DNA from: Nitrospinota bacterium | GTDB taxonomy: Bacteria; UBA8248 | Length of the DNA stretch: 7,264 nt | Direction of reading: 5' to 3' | NCBI GenBank assembly: GCA_029937135.1 | Contig: JAPYQX010000148.1 | Location: 1-7,264 of the forward strand | Shown here: in pieces, positions 1 to 5,515 of the stretch | Layout of the letters: every line of letters starts with the position of its first letter | Position numbering within the stretch: the stretch's first letter is position 1 | Position numbers and translations under genes: made by a program | Notes under the pieces: model-generated | What the model was told of the DNA's origin: nothing | Database searches by the model: none | The model's input: only the letters and a program-made list of their open reading frames with translations

Positions 1-1
1 A

Positions 2-457
2 CACTGGACCGAGGCGTTGACTCGCCGGCTGAGAAAAAAGCTTCCGGATGTGGCTGGCCGCATTCGCATGCTCAACCGCATGACGAAGGAGGACTTTCTC
101 GGCTTGCTCTGCATTTCGGATGTCATTCTCGACCCGGTTCACTCAGGAGGAGGAACCTCCGCTTACGATGGTCTGGCGAGCGGCACCCCCATCGTCACCT
201 GGCCCGGCGAATTCGCCCGTGGGCGATTCACCTCGGCCTGCTACCGCAGGATGGGAGTGGCGGACTGTGTCGCACCCTCCCTTGAGAAATATGTGGAGAT
301 CGCCGTGCGGCTGGGGACGGACCCTGACGAACGCGAGGCGGTCGGACAGAAAATCCGGGCCGCGAGTCACCTGGTTTACGAGGATATGGACGCCGTGCGC
401 GATTGGGAGGCGTTTTTCGAGAAAGCGGTCGAGGAGAGCCTCCGGAAGTTGCCGTGA
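2..457 (+). CDS. C-terminal part of SPINDLY/OGT-type glycosyltransferase (5' partial)
   Basis: The reading frame is open from the first complete codon at the window edge to a TGA at 455-457. A TTG at 17 is in frame, but nothing marks it as the real start. The 151 visible residues match the C-terminal half of the catalytic domain of GT41 (O-GlcNAc transferase/SPINDLY) enzymes. The key block is at about 143-208: a GGGTSAYDGLASGTP run followed by VTWPGE, the nucleotide-sugar pocket that reads G-H-T-T ... AGTP-V-PGE in eukaryotic OGT. Next come a Arg-Gly-Arg, an ACYRRMG segment and a D-C-V-A turn typical of the bacterial TPR-linked subfamily. The family transfers a sugar from a UDP-sugar to Ser/Thr or to other acceptors in the cytoplasm; the acceptor here is unknown. 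TPRs are expected upstream, outside the window. It is the same subfamily as the gene at 3962, which lacks exactly this part. Family assignment is solid; substrate is not. Confidence 0.85.
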   Translation, partial: HWTEALTRRLRKKLPDVAGRIRMLNRMTKEDFLGLLCISDVILDPVHSGGGTSAYDGLASGTPIVTWPGEFARGRFTSACYRRMGVADCVAPSLEKYVEIAVRLGTDPDEREAVGQKIRAASHLVYEDMDAVRDWEAFFEKAVEESLRKLP

Positions 458-469
458 TACCCCGGCCCG

Positions 470-546
470 GAGCCTGAGCCTGAGCCCCCGGCCTGACTCG
501 TGAGCTCTCGGCCGGAGCAAGAGCCCCCAAAGCCTGAGCCCCCGGC
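470..546. repeat. GAGCC-rich short repeat tract between convergent genes
   Basis: This low-complexity tract follows the glycosyltransferase stop. The 16-mer AGCCTGAGCCCCCGGC occurs exactly at 477-492 and 531-546, and GAGCCCCC occurs at 482, 521 and 536. The last copy ends on the stop codon of the opposite-strand lipoprotein gene. No stem followed by a T run is visible, so I do not call a terminator, although both neighbouring transcripts converge here. Read in the frame of the upstream gene past its stop, the tract encodes Pro-Glu repeats. Confidence 0.6.
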
Positions 547-677
547 TATATCCCCTTAATAATCGGCGTTTCAGGGATCCTCGGTTTCCCCTTCACTCCG
601 CACCCCGATGCGGCCAGCATGAACCCGAGGACGCACACCGCGGCGATCACACGAAACGTGACGAATTTAGAGACCAA
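546..677 (-). CDS. LptM/YifL-like small lipoprotein
   Basis: Using the TTG at 675-677, the product is 43 residues: a short basic N-region (V-S-K-F-V-T-F-R), a hydrophobic stretch, then A-A-S-G-C as the lipobox, with lipidated Cys at about residue 26. The mature part begins C-G-V-K-G-K-P and is only 18 residues. The C-G-x-K-G-x start is the hallmark of LptM (formerly YifL), an outer-membrane lipoprotein that in Escherichia coli helps LptD fold and mature in the LPS translocon. The E. coli protein is about 67 residues, so this one is short. The gene overlaps the end of argH by 11 bases; argH-lptM(-lysA) is a common order in Gram-negatives, but no lysA follows here. A purine-rich AAAGGGAG (complement of 688-695) lies 10 bases upstream of the TTG and supports this start. 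A 72-codon open frame extends upstream to 764, but those residues overlap argH and precede the signal peptide. Function is inferred from position and the motif. Confidence 0.65.
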   Translation of the reverse strand: MVSKFVTFRVIAAVCVLGFMLAASGCGVKGKPRIPETPIIKGI

Positions 678-2100
678 GTCGCTTTTTCTCCCTTTGAATC
701 TGGCGGAGTACGCTCCGCTTCGACGAACCCCCCTCGCTCGTCCGTGAGGAGAGCGAGCGAGCAAGTTCGGTCGCCCGGAGATCGACGGCCTTGAGTCTTT
801 TATCGGCCTTGAGAAGATCGGCGCTCGTGAGCCGCACCAGTGGAACCCCCTTCCCGGCCGCCAGCCGCACCGCCCGTCCTGCCGCCCCGTGCGCTTCCCG
901 AAACGGAATTCCCCGGCCCACCATCGCGTCCGCCAGATCGGTTGCCGTCATATATCCACCCTCGGCGGCCTCGGCCATCCGCTCCCGGTTCGGACGCATG
1001 GCGGCGATGAGAGGCGACATCACACCAAGGCAAGCCGCCAGCGTATCGGCGGCGTCGAAGAGAGGCTCCTTGTCCTCCTGCATGTCCCGGTTATAGGCGA
1101 GCGGAAGCCCTTTCATCAGCGTGAGGAGCGCCACGAGATCGCCGTATACGCGCCCGCTCTTTCCCCGGACGATCTCGGCCACATCGGGGTTCTTCTTCTG
1201 AGGCATCAGCGAGCTTCCGGTCGAGAATGCATCGGGCAACTCGATAAAACCGAATTCTCCGCTGGCCCACAGGACAATCTCCTCCCCGAGCCTGCTCAGG
1301 TGCATGATCGATATCGAGGCAGAGGCGGCGAATTCGATGGCGAAATCCCTATCACTCACCGCGTCCATGCTGTTCTCGGAAACCGAGTCGAAGCCGAGTT
1401 TACGCGCCACCATCCGCCTATCGATGGCGTGGCCCGTTCCCGCCAGCGCGCCCGAACCCAGAGGAAGAATATTCACCCGCTTCCGGGCGTCCTCGAGCCG
1501 CTCTCCGTCCCGCCGGAACATCTGGCTATAGGCCAGTAGATGATGGGCGAAAGAGACCGGCTGGGCCCGCTGGAGATGGGTGTAGCCCGGCATCACGAAA
1601 TCCACTCCCGTCTCCGCCTGGCCCACCAGCGCCCTCCGCAGACCCATGAGTCCTTCCCGGATGCCGTCGATTTCATCCCTGAGCCAGAGCCGAACGGCTG
1701 TCACGACCTGATCGTTTCGGCTGCGCGCGGTATGAAGCCTCCCGCCCGCGGCGCCGATTTTCCGCGTCAGCGCCGCCTCGATATTCATGTGCACATCCTC
1801 GAGGGCAGGGTCGAATTTGAATTTACCCGCCCCGATTTCGCGCAGGACCGACCCGAGCCCCGAGACTATTTTCCGGCTATCGCCCCTGGAGATGATCCCC
1901 TTGGCCCCCAGCATCTCTGCGTGGGCAATCGACCCGCGCACATCGCAGGCGGCAAGCCGCCTATCGAACGAGACACTTTCCGTGAATGCCTCGACCCGCC
2001 GGTCGGTCCGCTGGGTGAACCGGCCGCCCCAGAGCTTATTCGAGGCGGGTTTGACCGCCTTTTTCTTCGATGCATTCTTCTTCGACACGTTCTTTTTCAT
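667..2100 (-). CDS. argH: Argininosuccinate lyase
   Basis: ArgH cleaves argininosuccinate to arginine and fumarate, the final step of arginine biosynthesis, as a cytoplasmic homotetramer of the fumarase/aspartase superfamily. Counting from the ATG at 2100 (477 residues), visible landmarks are LWGGRF near residues 23-28, HTARSRNDQ near 123-131, GYTHLQRAQP near 172-181 with the conserved His, and the superfamily signature GSSLMPQKKNPD near 295-306 carrying the catalytic Ser loop. The C-terminal region ends with the usual S-R-T-S-x-G-G block. Length is slightly above the usual 460 because about 22 Lys/Ser/Asn-rich residues precede LWGGRF. A TTG at 2112 would add four residues. Neither start has a well-spaced ribosome site, so the choice is uncertain by 12 bases. 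The stop is TAA at 667-669, inside the start of the lipoprotein gene, suggesting co-transcription. All signature residues are present and the enzyme looks functional. Confidence 0.97.
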   Translation of the reverse strand: MKKNVSKKNASKKKAVKPASNKLWGGRFTQRTDRRVEAFTESVSFDRRLAACDVRGSIAHAEMLGAKGIISRGDSRKIVSGLGSVLREIGAGKFKFDPALEDVHMNIEAALTRKIGAAGGRLHTARSRNDQVVTAVRLWLRDEIDGIREGLMGLRRALVGQAETGVDFVMPGYTHLQRAQPVSFAHHLLAYSQMFRRDGERLEDARKRVNILPLGSGALAGTGHAIDRRMVARKLGFDSVSENSMDAVSDRDFAIEFAASASISIMHLSRLGEEIVLWASGEFGFIELPDAFSTGSSLMPQKKNPDVAEIVRGKSGRVYGDLVALLTLMKGLPLAYNRDMQEDKEPLFDAADTLAACLGVMSPLIAAMRPNRERMAEAAEGGYMTATDLADAMVGRGIPFREAHGAAGRAVRLAAGKGVPLVRLTSADLLKADKRLKAVDLRATELARSLSSRTSEGGSSKRSVLRQIQREKKRLGL

Positions 2101-2449
2101 TGTCACCGTCAATCGTCCAGGGAAACGCCAACGAGGCCTTCCTGAAACGCTCCAGACCCCGGCAAACCCCGATACTTACATTAATCCCGCCCAGCGGGGC
2201 AACTCGCGGATGAATTTCGCGTATAAAATTCGCGCGAATAGAAGTGTCTCCCCTCCCCGCAACCGAGGCAAGGAGGCGGATTCCACCCATTGCGGGGAGG
2301 CCTCTTCCCAACTCCGGTTGCGCTTCGCGTGCCAATTTGCAACGATGTTTCCGGTCGGGGAAATACCTGCTTCGATACTTCCCCATCCCGATGAAACTTA
2401 TCTAGTGCCCTTGAATGGGCTCTATTTTCGACCGATTGAGGTGGCCGGG
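2101..2449. other. Divergent intergenic region with inverted repeats
   Basis: About 350 bases separate argH (leftward) from the small membrane peptide gene (rightward), so both promoters should lie here. I see no convincing sigma-70 pair. Visible structures are a CCCGC/GCGGG hairpin with a three-base loop at 2186-2198, a GAATTT/AAATTC dyad at 2212-2231, a perfect 12-base palindrome ATTCGCGCGAAT at 2228-2239, and an 11-base inverted repeat at 2252-2300. On the minus strand these would fall in the argH leader. No ORF here looks like a gene. Confidence 0.6.
2252..2300. repeat. Perfect 11-bp inverted repeat (possible argH leader stem-loop)
   Basis: CCTCCCCGCAA at 2252-2262 is the exact reverse complement of TTGCGGGGAGG at 2290-2300, with a 27-base spacer. 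The spacer contains AAGGAGG on the plus strand, but no start codon sits at a usable distance. The stem is GC-rich, so the RNA would be stable. It could be a leader structure for argH or an operator; no T run follows on either strand, so a simple intrinsic terminator is not supported. Confidence 0.5.
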
Positions 2450-2545
2450 ATGCAAACGATTCTATGGATAATTGTAGCGGTCATCGTGGTCGCGGTAATT
2501 GCCTACAACACCGTGGACGACCCCTTCAGCATCGACCCCAAATAA
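2450..2545 (+). CDS. Small single-pass membrane peptide (31 aa), unknown function
   Basis: ATG at 2450 follows a good ribosome binding site, GAGGTGG at 2438-2444, and the frame ends in TAA at 2543-2545. The 31-residue product is almost entirely one transmembrane helix: after M-Q-T-I-L-W come about 15 Ile/Val/Ala residues, then a short polar acidic tail (N-T-V-D-D-P-F-S-I-D-P-K). No cleavage site or lipobox is present, so it should remain as a membrane-anchored peptide. I do not recognise a family. It lies about 105 bases upstream of the MFS transporter on the same strand and could be co-transcribed with it, possibly as a small accessory subunit, but that is only inference from position. Its frame happens to be open far upstream into argH; that extension is a shadow. 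Confidence 0.55.
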   Translation: MQTILWIIVAVIVVAVIAYNTVDDPFSIDPK

Positions 2546-2602
2546 TCGACCGGAAAAACGGGATTTTGAAATTTCCCGGCAATCCAAAAGACCCATTCCT
2601 TG

Positions 2603-2645
2603 GCCTTCTCCCACCATCGTGAAGGCTTGGGCGCGGAGAGCCTTC
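2603..2645 (+). promoter_or_regulatory. Alternative hairpins over the MFS ribosome binding site
   Basis: GAAGGC at 2621-2626 can pair back with GCCTTC at 2603-2608. GAAGGCT at 2621-2627 can instead pair forward with AGCCTTC at 2639-2645. The two stems exclude each other. The second places the likely ribosome site GGAGAG (2635-2640) in its loop and stem, nine bases before the ATG at 2650. This could tune translation of the transporter, but short stems like these also arise by chance. Confidence 0.3.
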
Positions 2646-2649
2646 CTTT

Positions 2650-3948
2650 ATGAAAAAGAAGTTTGACATTTTTTCTCCCAGGCAATGGATGATTATCGCC
2701 TCATCCTTCGTTATTCTGGCGACAGGAACCAGTCTAAATTTTAATTTTGGAATATTCATCAAACCCCTTGTCGAGGAGTTCGACTGGTCGCGCACGACCG
2801 TCTCGGGGGGATTCTCCTTATTCATGCTCGCCGGCTCTTTCAGCGCCATCCTGGCCGGCGGACTCGCCGACCGCTACGGAACCCGCCGGGTCGTCATCTT
2901 CGGAACATTCATGATCGCCGCGGGGATGTTTCTGGCCTCCCGGATACAATCGGCTTGGGAGTTTTATCTCGTGGTGGGCGTCCTGGCGGGAATCGGCCGG
3001 AGCGCCTTTAACACCCCCGTCCTGGCTTTCATTCAGAGATCATTCACCCACAACCGGGGTCTGGCCACGGGCCTGGCGGGCTCCGGAGGGGGACTGGGCA
3101 TTTTCCTCGCCGCGCCATTGCTGGGATTTTTGATCGCTTCAACAGGATGGCGCTTCTCCTATCTCATGATGGGAATAGCGATTCTCGTACTGGCGCTTCC
3201 GGCGCTCTTTTTCCTGAGACCACCGAAGGATTCGGATACTGACAAAGGAAAGTTCGGCGCGAAATCCGGGCAGCGGGAAATCGACCCTCTTCCCGAGGCT
3301 TCCCTGGGAATGGTTGCGATTATCAAGAAAAGACCGTTCTGGACGGTCATGGGAAGTCACGTCTCCGACTGTCTGTGCCATTCCGTCATCCTCGTTCACC
3401 TGGTTCCTTTCGCCATCGAATCGGGGGTGCCGAAAATTCAAGCGGCCTCCCTGTTGAGCGCACTGGGAATGGGGGCTCTTGCCGGGCGGCTGGCGGCAGG
3501 AATGCTCTCGGACCGCATTGGCCCCAAACGGGCCCTGTTTATCTCTCTAACACTTCAGACCCTTCCCATTCCCCTTCTCCTCATATCTCCCTCCCTTCCG
3601 GTTTTGTATCTGGTCGCGGCCCTTGTCGGTGTGGGCCTCGGAGGACACGGCACGATGTATCCGGTCATCACGCGGGAATTCTACGGGCCCAAGCGGGTGG
3701 GAATTCTTTTTGGAACATTCACGGCCGGCGCCAGCATGGGCATGGCGTCCGGGAGCTTCCTCGGGGGGGTCTTTCACGACCTGGCCGGCAACTATATTCC
3801 CGCATTTATTTTCAGCTTCACGATGGGGATCATCTCTCTCGTCCTGGTTTGGATATATCCTAAGAGAAGACCCGTATCCGGAGGCGACAGCCCCGTATCC
3901 CGGAGCGAGAGCTCTTCAATGGGTATGAATTCAGAACAAACCGCATGA
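2650..3948 (+). CDS. MFS transporter, OFA/monocarboxylate-like
   Basis: This 432-residue protein has the expected 12 hydrophobic segments in two bundles of six (about 13-189 and 230-403), with a charged cytoplasmic loop between them at about 190-228. The MFS motif A appears twice at the expected places: G-G-L-A-D-R-Y-G-T-R-R at 70-80 between helices 2 and 3, and G-M-L-S-D-R-I-G-P-K-R at 284-294 between helices 8 and 9. The glycine-rich helix 5 (GLAGSGGGLG near 141-150) and the GTFTAGASMG run in helix 11 resemble the bacterial oxalate:formate antiporter and monocarboxylate transporter families, suggesting a small carboxylate as cargo moved by proton- or anion-coupled exchange in the inner membrane. 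Substrate cannot be read from the sequence. The start ATG has GGAGAG nine bases upstream. The TGA stop lies 13 bases before the glycosyltransferase start, so the two are probably one transcript. The Ser-rich tail after 405 is hydrophilic and probably cytoplasmic. Confidence 0.92.
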   Translation: MKKKFDIFSPRQWMIIASSFVILATGTSLNFNFGIFIKPLVEEFDWSRTTVSGGFSLFMLAGSFSAILAGGLADRYGTRRVVIFGTFMIAAGMFLASRIQSAWEFYLVVGVLAGIGRSAFNTPVLAFIQRSFTHNRGLATGLAGSGGGLGIFLAAPLLGFLIASTGWRFSYLMMGIAILVLALPALFFLRPPKDSDTDKGKFGAKSGQREIDPLPEASLGMVAIIKKRPFWTVMGSHVSDCLCHSVILVHLVPFAIESGVPKIQAASLLSALGMGALAGRLAAGMLSDRIGPKRALFISLTLQTLPIPLLLISPSLPVLYLVAALVGVGLGGHGTMYPVITREFYGPKRVGILFGTFTAGASMGMASGSFLGGVFHDLAGNYIPAFIFSFTMGIISLVLVWIYPKRRPVSGGDSPVSRSESSSMGMNSEQTA

Positions 3949-3961
3949 AGGTGACCCGATC

Positions 3962-5305
3962 ATGGGATACGAATCCAAACCTACCGGCAGGGAAAGCGAT
4001 CCGAAACCTCAATCCGGAACCAGCATCCCCGGGCTCATAAAAACCGCGCTTGCCCGCCACCAAGCTGGGGATGCCCAAGCCGCGGAAACCCTTTATCGCC
4101 AAATAATCGCTCAGGATCCTGCTCATGCGGACGCGCTCCATTTGCTCGGCGCGCTTCGCCATCAATCGGGCAATATCGAGGAGGCGGTCGAGTACATTTC
4201 AAGGGCCATTTCGCTCAAACCCGGCCAGGCGGACTACCACGCAGCTCTCGGGTCTGCCCTCCTCGCGTGTGGACAGCCCAATGAGGCTAGAGAGAGCCTT
4301 CTCCAGGCAGTCCGTCTCGACCCCGGCGATTTCGAAGCGCTTTTTCCAGCTCGGTGTCCTTCTAAAATCACTCCAGAACCTCGAGGGCGCCGCAGAGGCC
4401 CTTCAGGGCACCCTTCGCCTCAGACCCGGCGACATCAAGGCACAAATGATTTAGGCGCGACTTACTACGAAATGAACGACATCGGCAATTCGGAGGAAAT
4501 TTTTCAAAAAGTACTTCAGACGAATCCGGGTCTTGCCGAGGTCCATTTCGGACTGGGCGCCGTCCTCTGGCTGAAAAAGGACCATGCCGGGGCGGAGGGC
4601 CACCTTCGCCAGGCGATCCGGCTCAAGCCCGGCTTACTGAACGTCTATTTTTATCTGGGCGCGGTATTCGGCGATGCCGGAAAAATCGACGAGGAGAACG
4701 CCGTCTACAAGGAAGCGTTGGCCCTGTGGCCGGACAACGCGGCCCTCGGGCTTCTTTCGGACATTCATCTGCCGCCCATCTGTCAATCGAGCGAAGAGAT
4801 CGACGAGCGGAGAAATAAACTCGACGGGGCCCTAAAAGGCTACAACCCGGACTCTATCGATATCCCGCCAAAGGATCTTCCGACGATGGGAAGGCCGCTT
4901 TCTTTTTTCCTGGCCTTTCAGGGGAGGGACGATCTTGAGCTGAAGTCACGCTATGCCGGCCTGTTTTCACGGAGTCTAAAGTCCAAATATCCCGGCATGT
5001 TCCCGGCCACCTCTTCCAGCCAGGCTGGCCGGCCGACGGGCGACGCGCCACCCCGCCAGGGCGCCACGCCCCGCATCGGCATCGTCGCCACCCAGGCCGG
5101 GCCCTTCCTGCTTTGGATCAAGGGGCTCATCAACCATCTGACTCCCGGACGATTCCGCACCACGATTATATGCACGCCCGAATGCCGTGCAGGAATCTCG
5201 GGTCATTTCGACGAAGCGGCGAGATGCTCTTCCGATGTGACAACGACGCATGCGTCGGCTCTGCGAGATAAAATTTTTCCCATCAATTCCTTGGCATTAT
5301 ATTGA
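3962..5305 (+). CDS. TPR-SPINDLY/OGT-type glycosyltransferase, truncated, with an out-of-frame TPR
   Basis: ATG at 3962 follows AAGGTGA (3948-3954), which overlaps the MFS stop. Residues 25-121 form three TPRs, each ending in the usual D/K-P. Residues 128-161 (about 4343-4444) are not TPR-like. The plus-one frame over the same bases reads LFQLGVLLKSLQNLEG...LRLRPGD, a textbook TPR. Removing one T from the run 4341-4345 and adding one A to the run 4444-4446 restores a continuous TPR array that rejoins the main frame at NDLGATYYEMND. Further TPRs span about 162-257, then comes the family linker with FFLAFQGRDD (315-324). The catalytic domain opens with P-R-I-G-I-V-A-T at 370-377 and is recognisable to about residue 414. 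The sugar-binding half present at 2-457 is missing; the frame ends at 5303-5305 with no further family similarity. Catalytic activity is therefore unlikely. It may be a decayed gene or a sequencing and assembly artefact. The domain identity is secure; the acceptor is unknown. Confidence 0.8.
   Translation: MGYESKPTGRESDPKPQSGTSIPGLIKTALARHQAGDAQAAETLYRQIIAQDPAHADALHLLGALRHQSGNIEEAVEYISRAISLKPGQADYHAALGSALLACGQPNEARESLLQAVRLDPGDFEALFPARCPSKITPEPRGRRRGPSGHPSPQTRRHQGTNDLGATYYEMNDIGNSEEIFQKVLQTNPGLAEVHFGLGAVLWLKKDHAGAEGHLRQAIRLKPGLLNVYFYLGAVFGDAGKIDEENAVYKEALALWPDNAALGLLSDIHLPPICQSSEEIDERRNKLDGALKGYNPDSIDIPPKDLPTMGRPLSFFLAFQGRDDLELKSRYAGLFSRSLKSKYPGMFPATSSSQAGRPTGDAPPRQGATPRIGIVATQAGPFLLWIKGLINHLTPGRFRTTIICTPECRAGISGHFDEAARCSSDVTTTHASALRDKIFPINSLALY
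4341..4446 (+). other. Out-of-frame segment bounded by two compensating homopolymer indels
   Basis: Between the T run 4341-4345 and the A run 4444-4446 the TPR coding sense moves to the plus-one frame. One extra T at the first run and one missing A at the second explain the change exactly, and net length is unchanged, so the long ORF stays open but carries about 34 non-native residues rich in Pro and Arg. Confidence 0.75.
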
Positions 5306-5471
5306 GAGGAACCTGCATCGATAAATGCAAGTAGTTTTGGGCCTTATCAGTTGCAATCAGAGCCTGGCCCGCACCGGACAAGCGTTGGGGGTGATGTCCT
5401 TGCGCTTGGATGCACCCTTCCATATCGATGGGAAAGACTTCCTCAGGGCCGACCAAAAGGACATCAGCCAA
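5203..5471 (-). pseudogene. Broken response-regulator receiver-like gene (N-terminal fragment)
   Basis: A TTG at 5469-5471 has GAGGA six bases upstream and lies 44 bases after the TPR gene stop on the same strand. The first 45 codons read A-D-V-L-L-V-G-P-E-E ... G-H-H, which fits the first strand and helix of a receiver domain. The frame then loses sense and stops at 5283. Adding one A to the run 5335-5338 opens the frame K-L-L-A-F-I-D-A-G-S ... E-L-M-G-K-I-L ... C-V-V-V-T-S, which runs to a TGA at 5203-5205. In that corrected product the distance from V-L-L-V to F-I-D (48 residues) equals that from VWVV to the phosphorylated Asp in NtrC, and the Thr of V-V-V-T falls within one residue of the NtrC Thr. 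The acidic pocket reads G-P-E rather than D-D, so it may be a pseudo-receiver. The output domain is absent. The left boundary is uncertain because the opposite-strand glycosyltransferase frame overlaps. This identification is my inference from spacing. Confidence 0.45.
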
Positions 5472-5515
5472 CGAATTTCCTCACAAGTAAAATTATTTAG
5501 GCAGAATCAGGCGGC

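Noticed and set aside
455..496. TGA recoding (selenocysteine or alternative code) at the glycosyltransferase end
   Set aside because: The MFS gene ends at TGA and no conserved gene here uses an internal TGA. No SECIS-like hairpin is evident after the stop.
458..545. Bidirectional intrinsic terminator between the convergent genes
   Set aside because: Only weak five-base stems such as GCTCT/AGAGC are present and no T run follows on either strand.
889..2145. Long plus-strand open frames opposite argH (889-1539 and 1540-2145)
   Set aside because: They mirror a clear argH coding strand, show no recognisable family and are Arg/His/Pro-rich as expected for antisense of GC-rich coding DNA.
2212..2239. 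ARG box (ArgR operator) upstream of argH
   Set aside because: TGAAT occurs, but the paired ATTCA arm at the right spacing is absent; the palindrome ATTCGCGCGAAT does not fit the consensus.
2036..2386. Minus-strand 116-codon frame upstream of argH
   Set aside because: It overlaps the argH start in another frame, has no family resemblance and no convincing ribosome site.
2552..2578. Terminator after the small membrane peptide
   Set aside because: CGGGA/TCCCG forms only a five-base stem with a ten-base loop and no T run follows, so it is more likely an incidental dyad.
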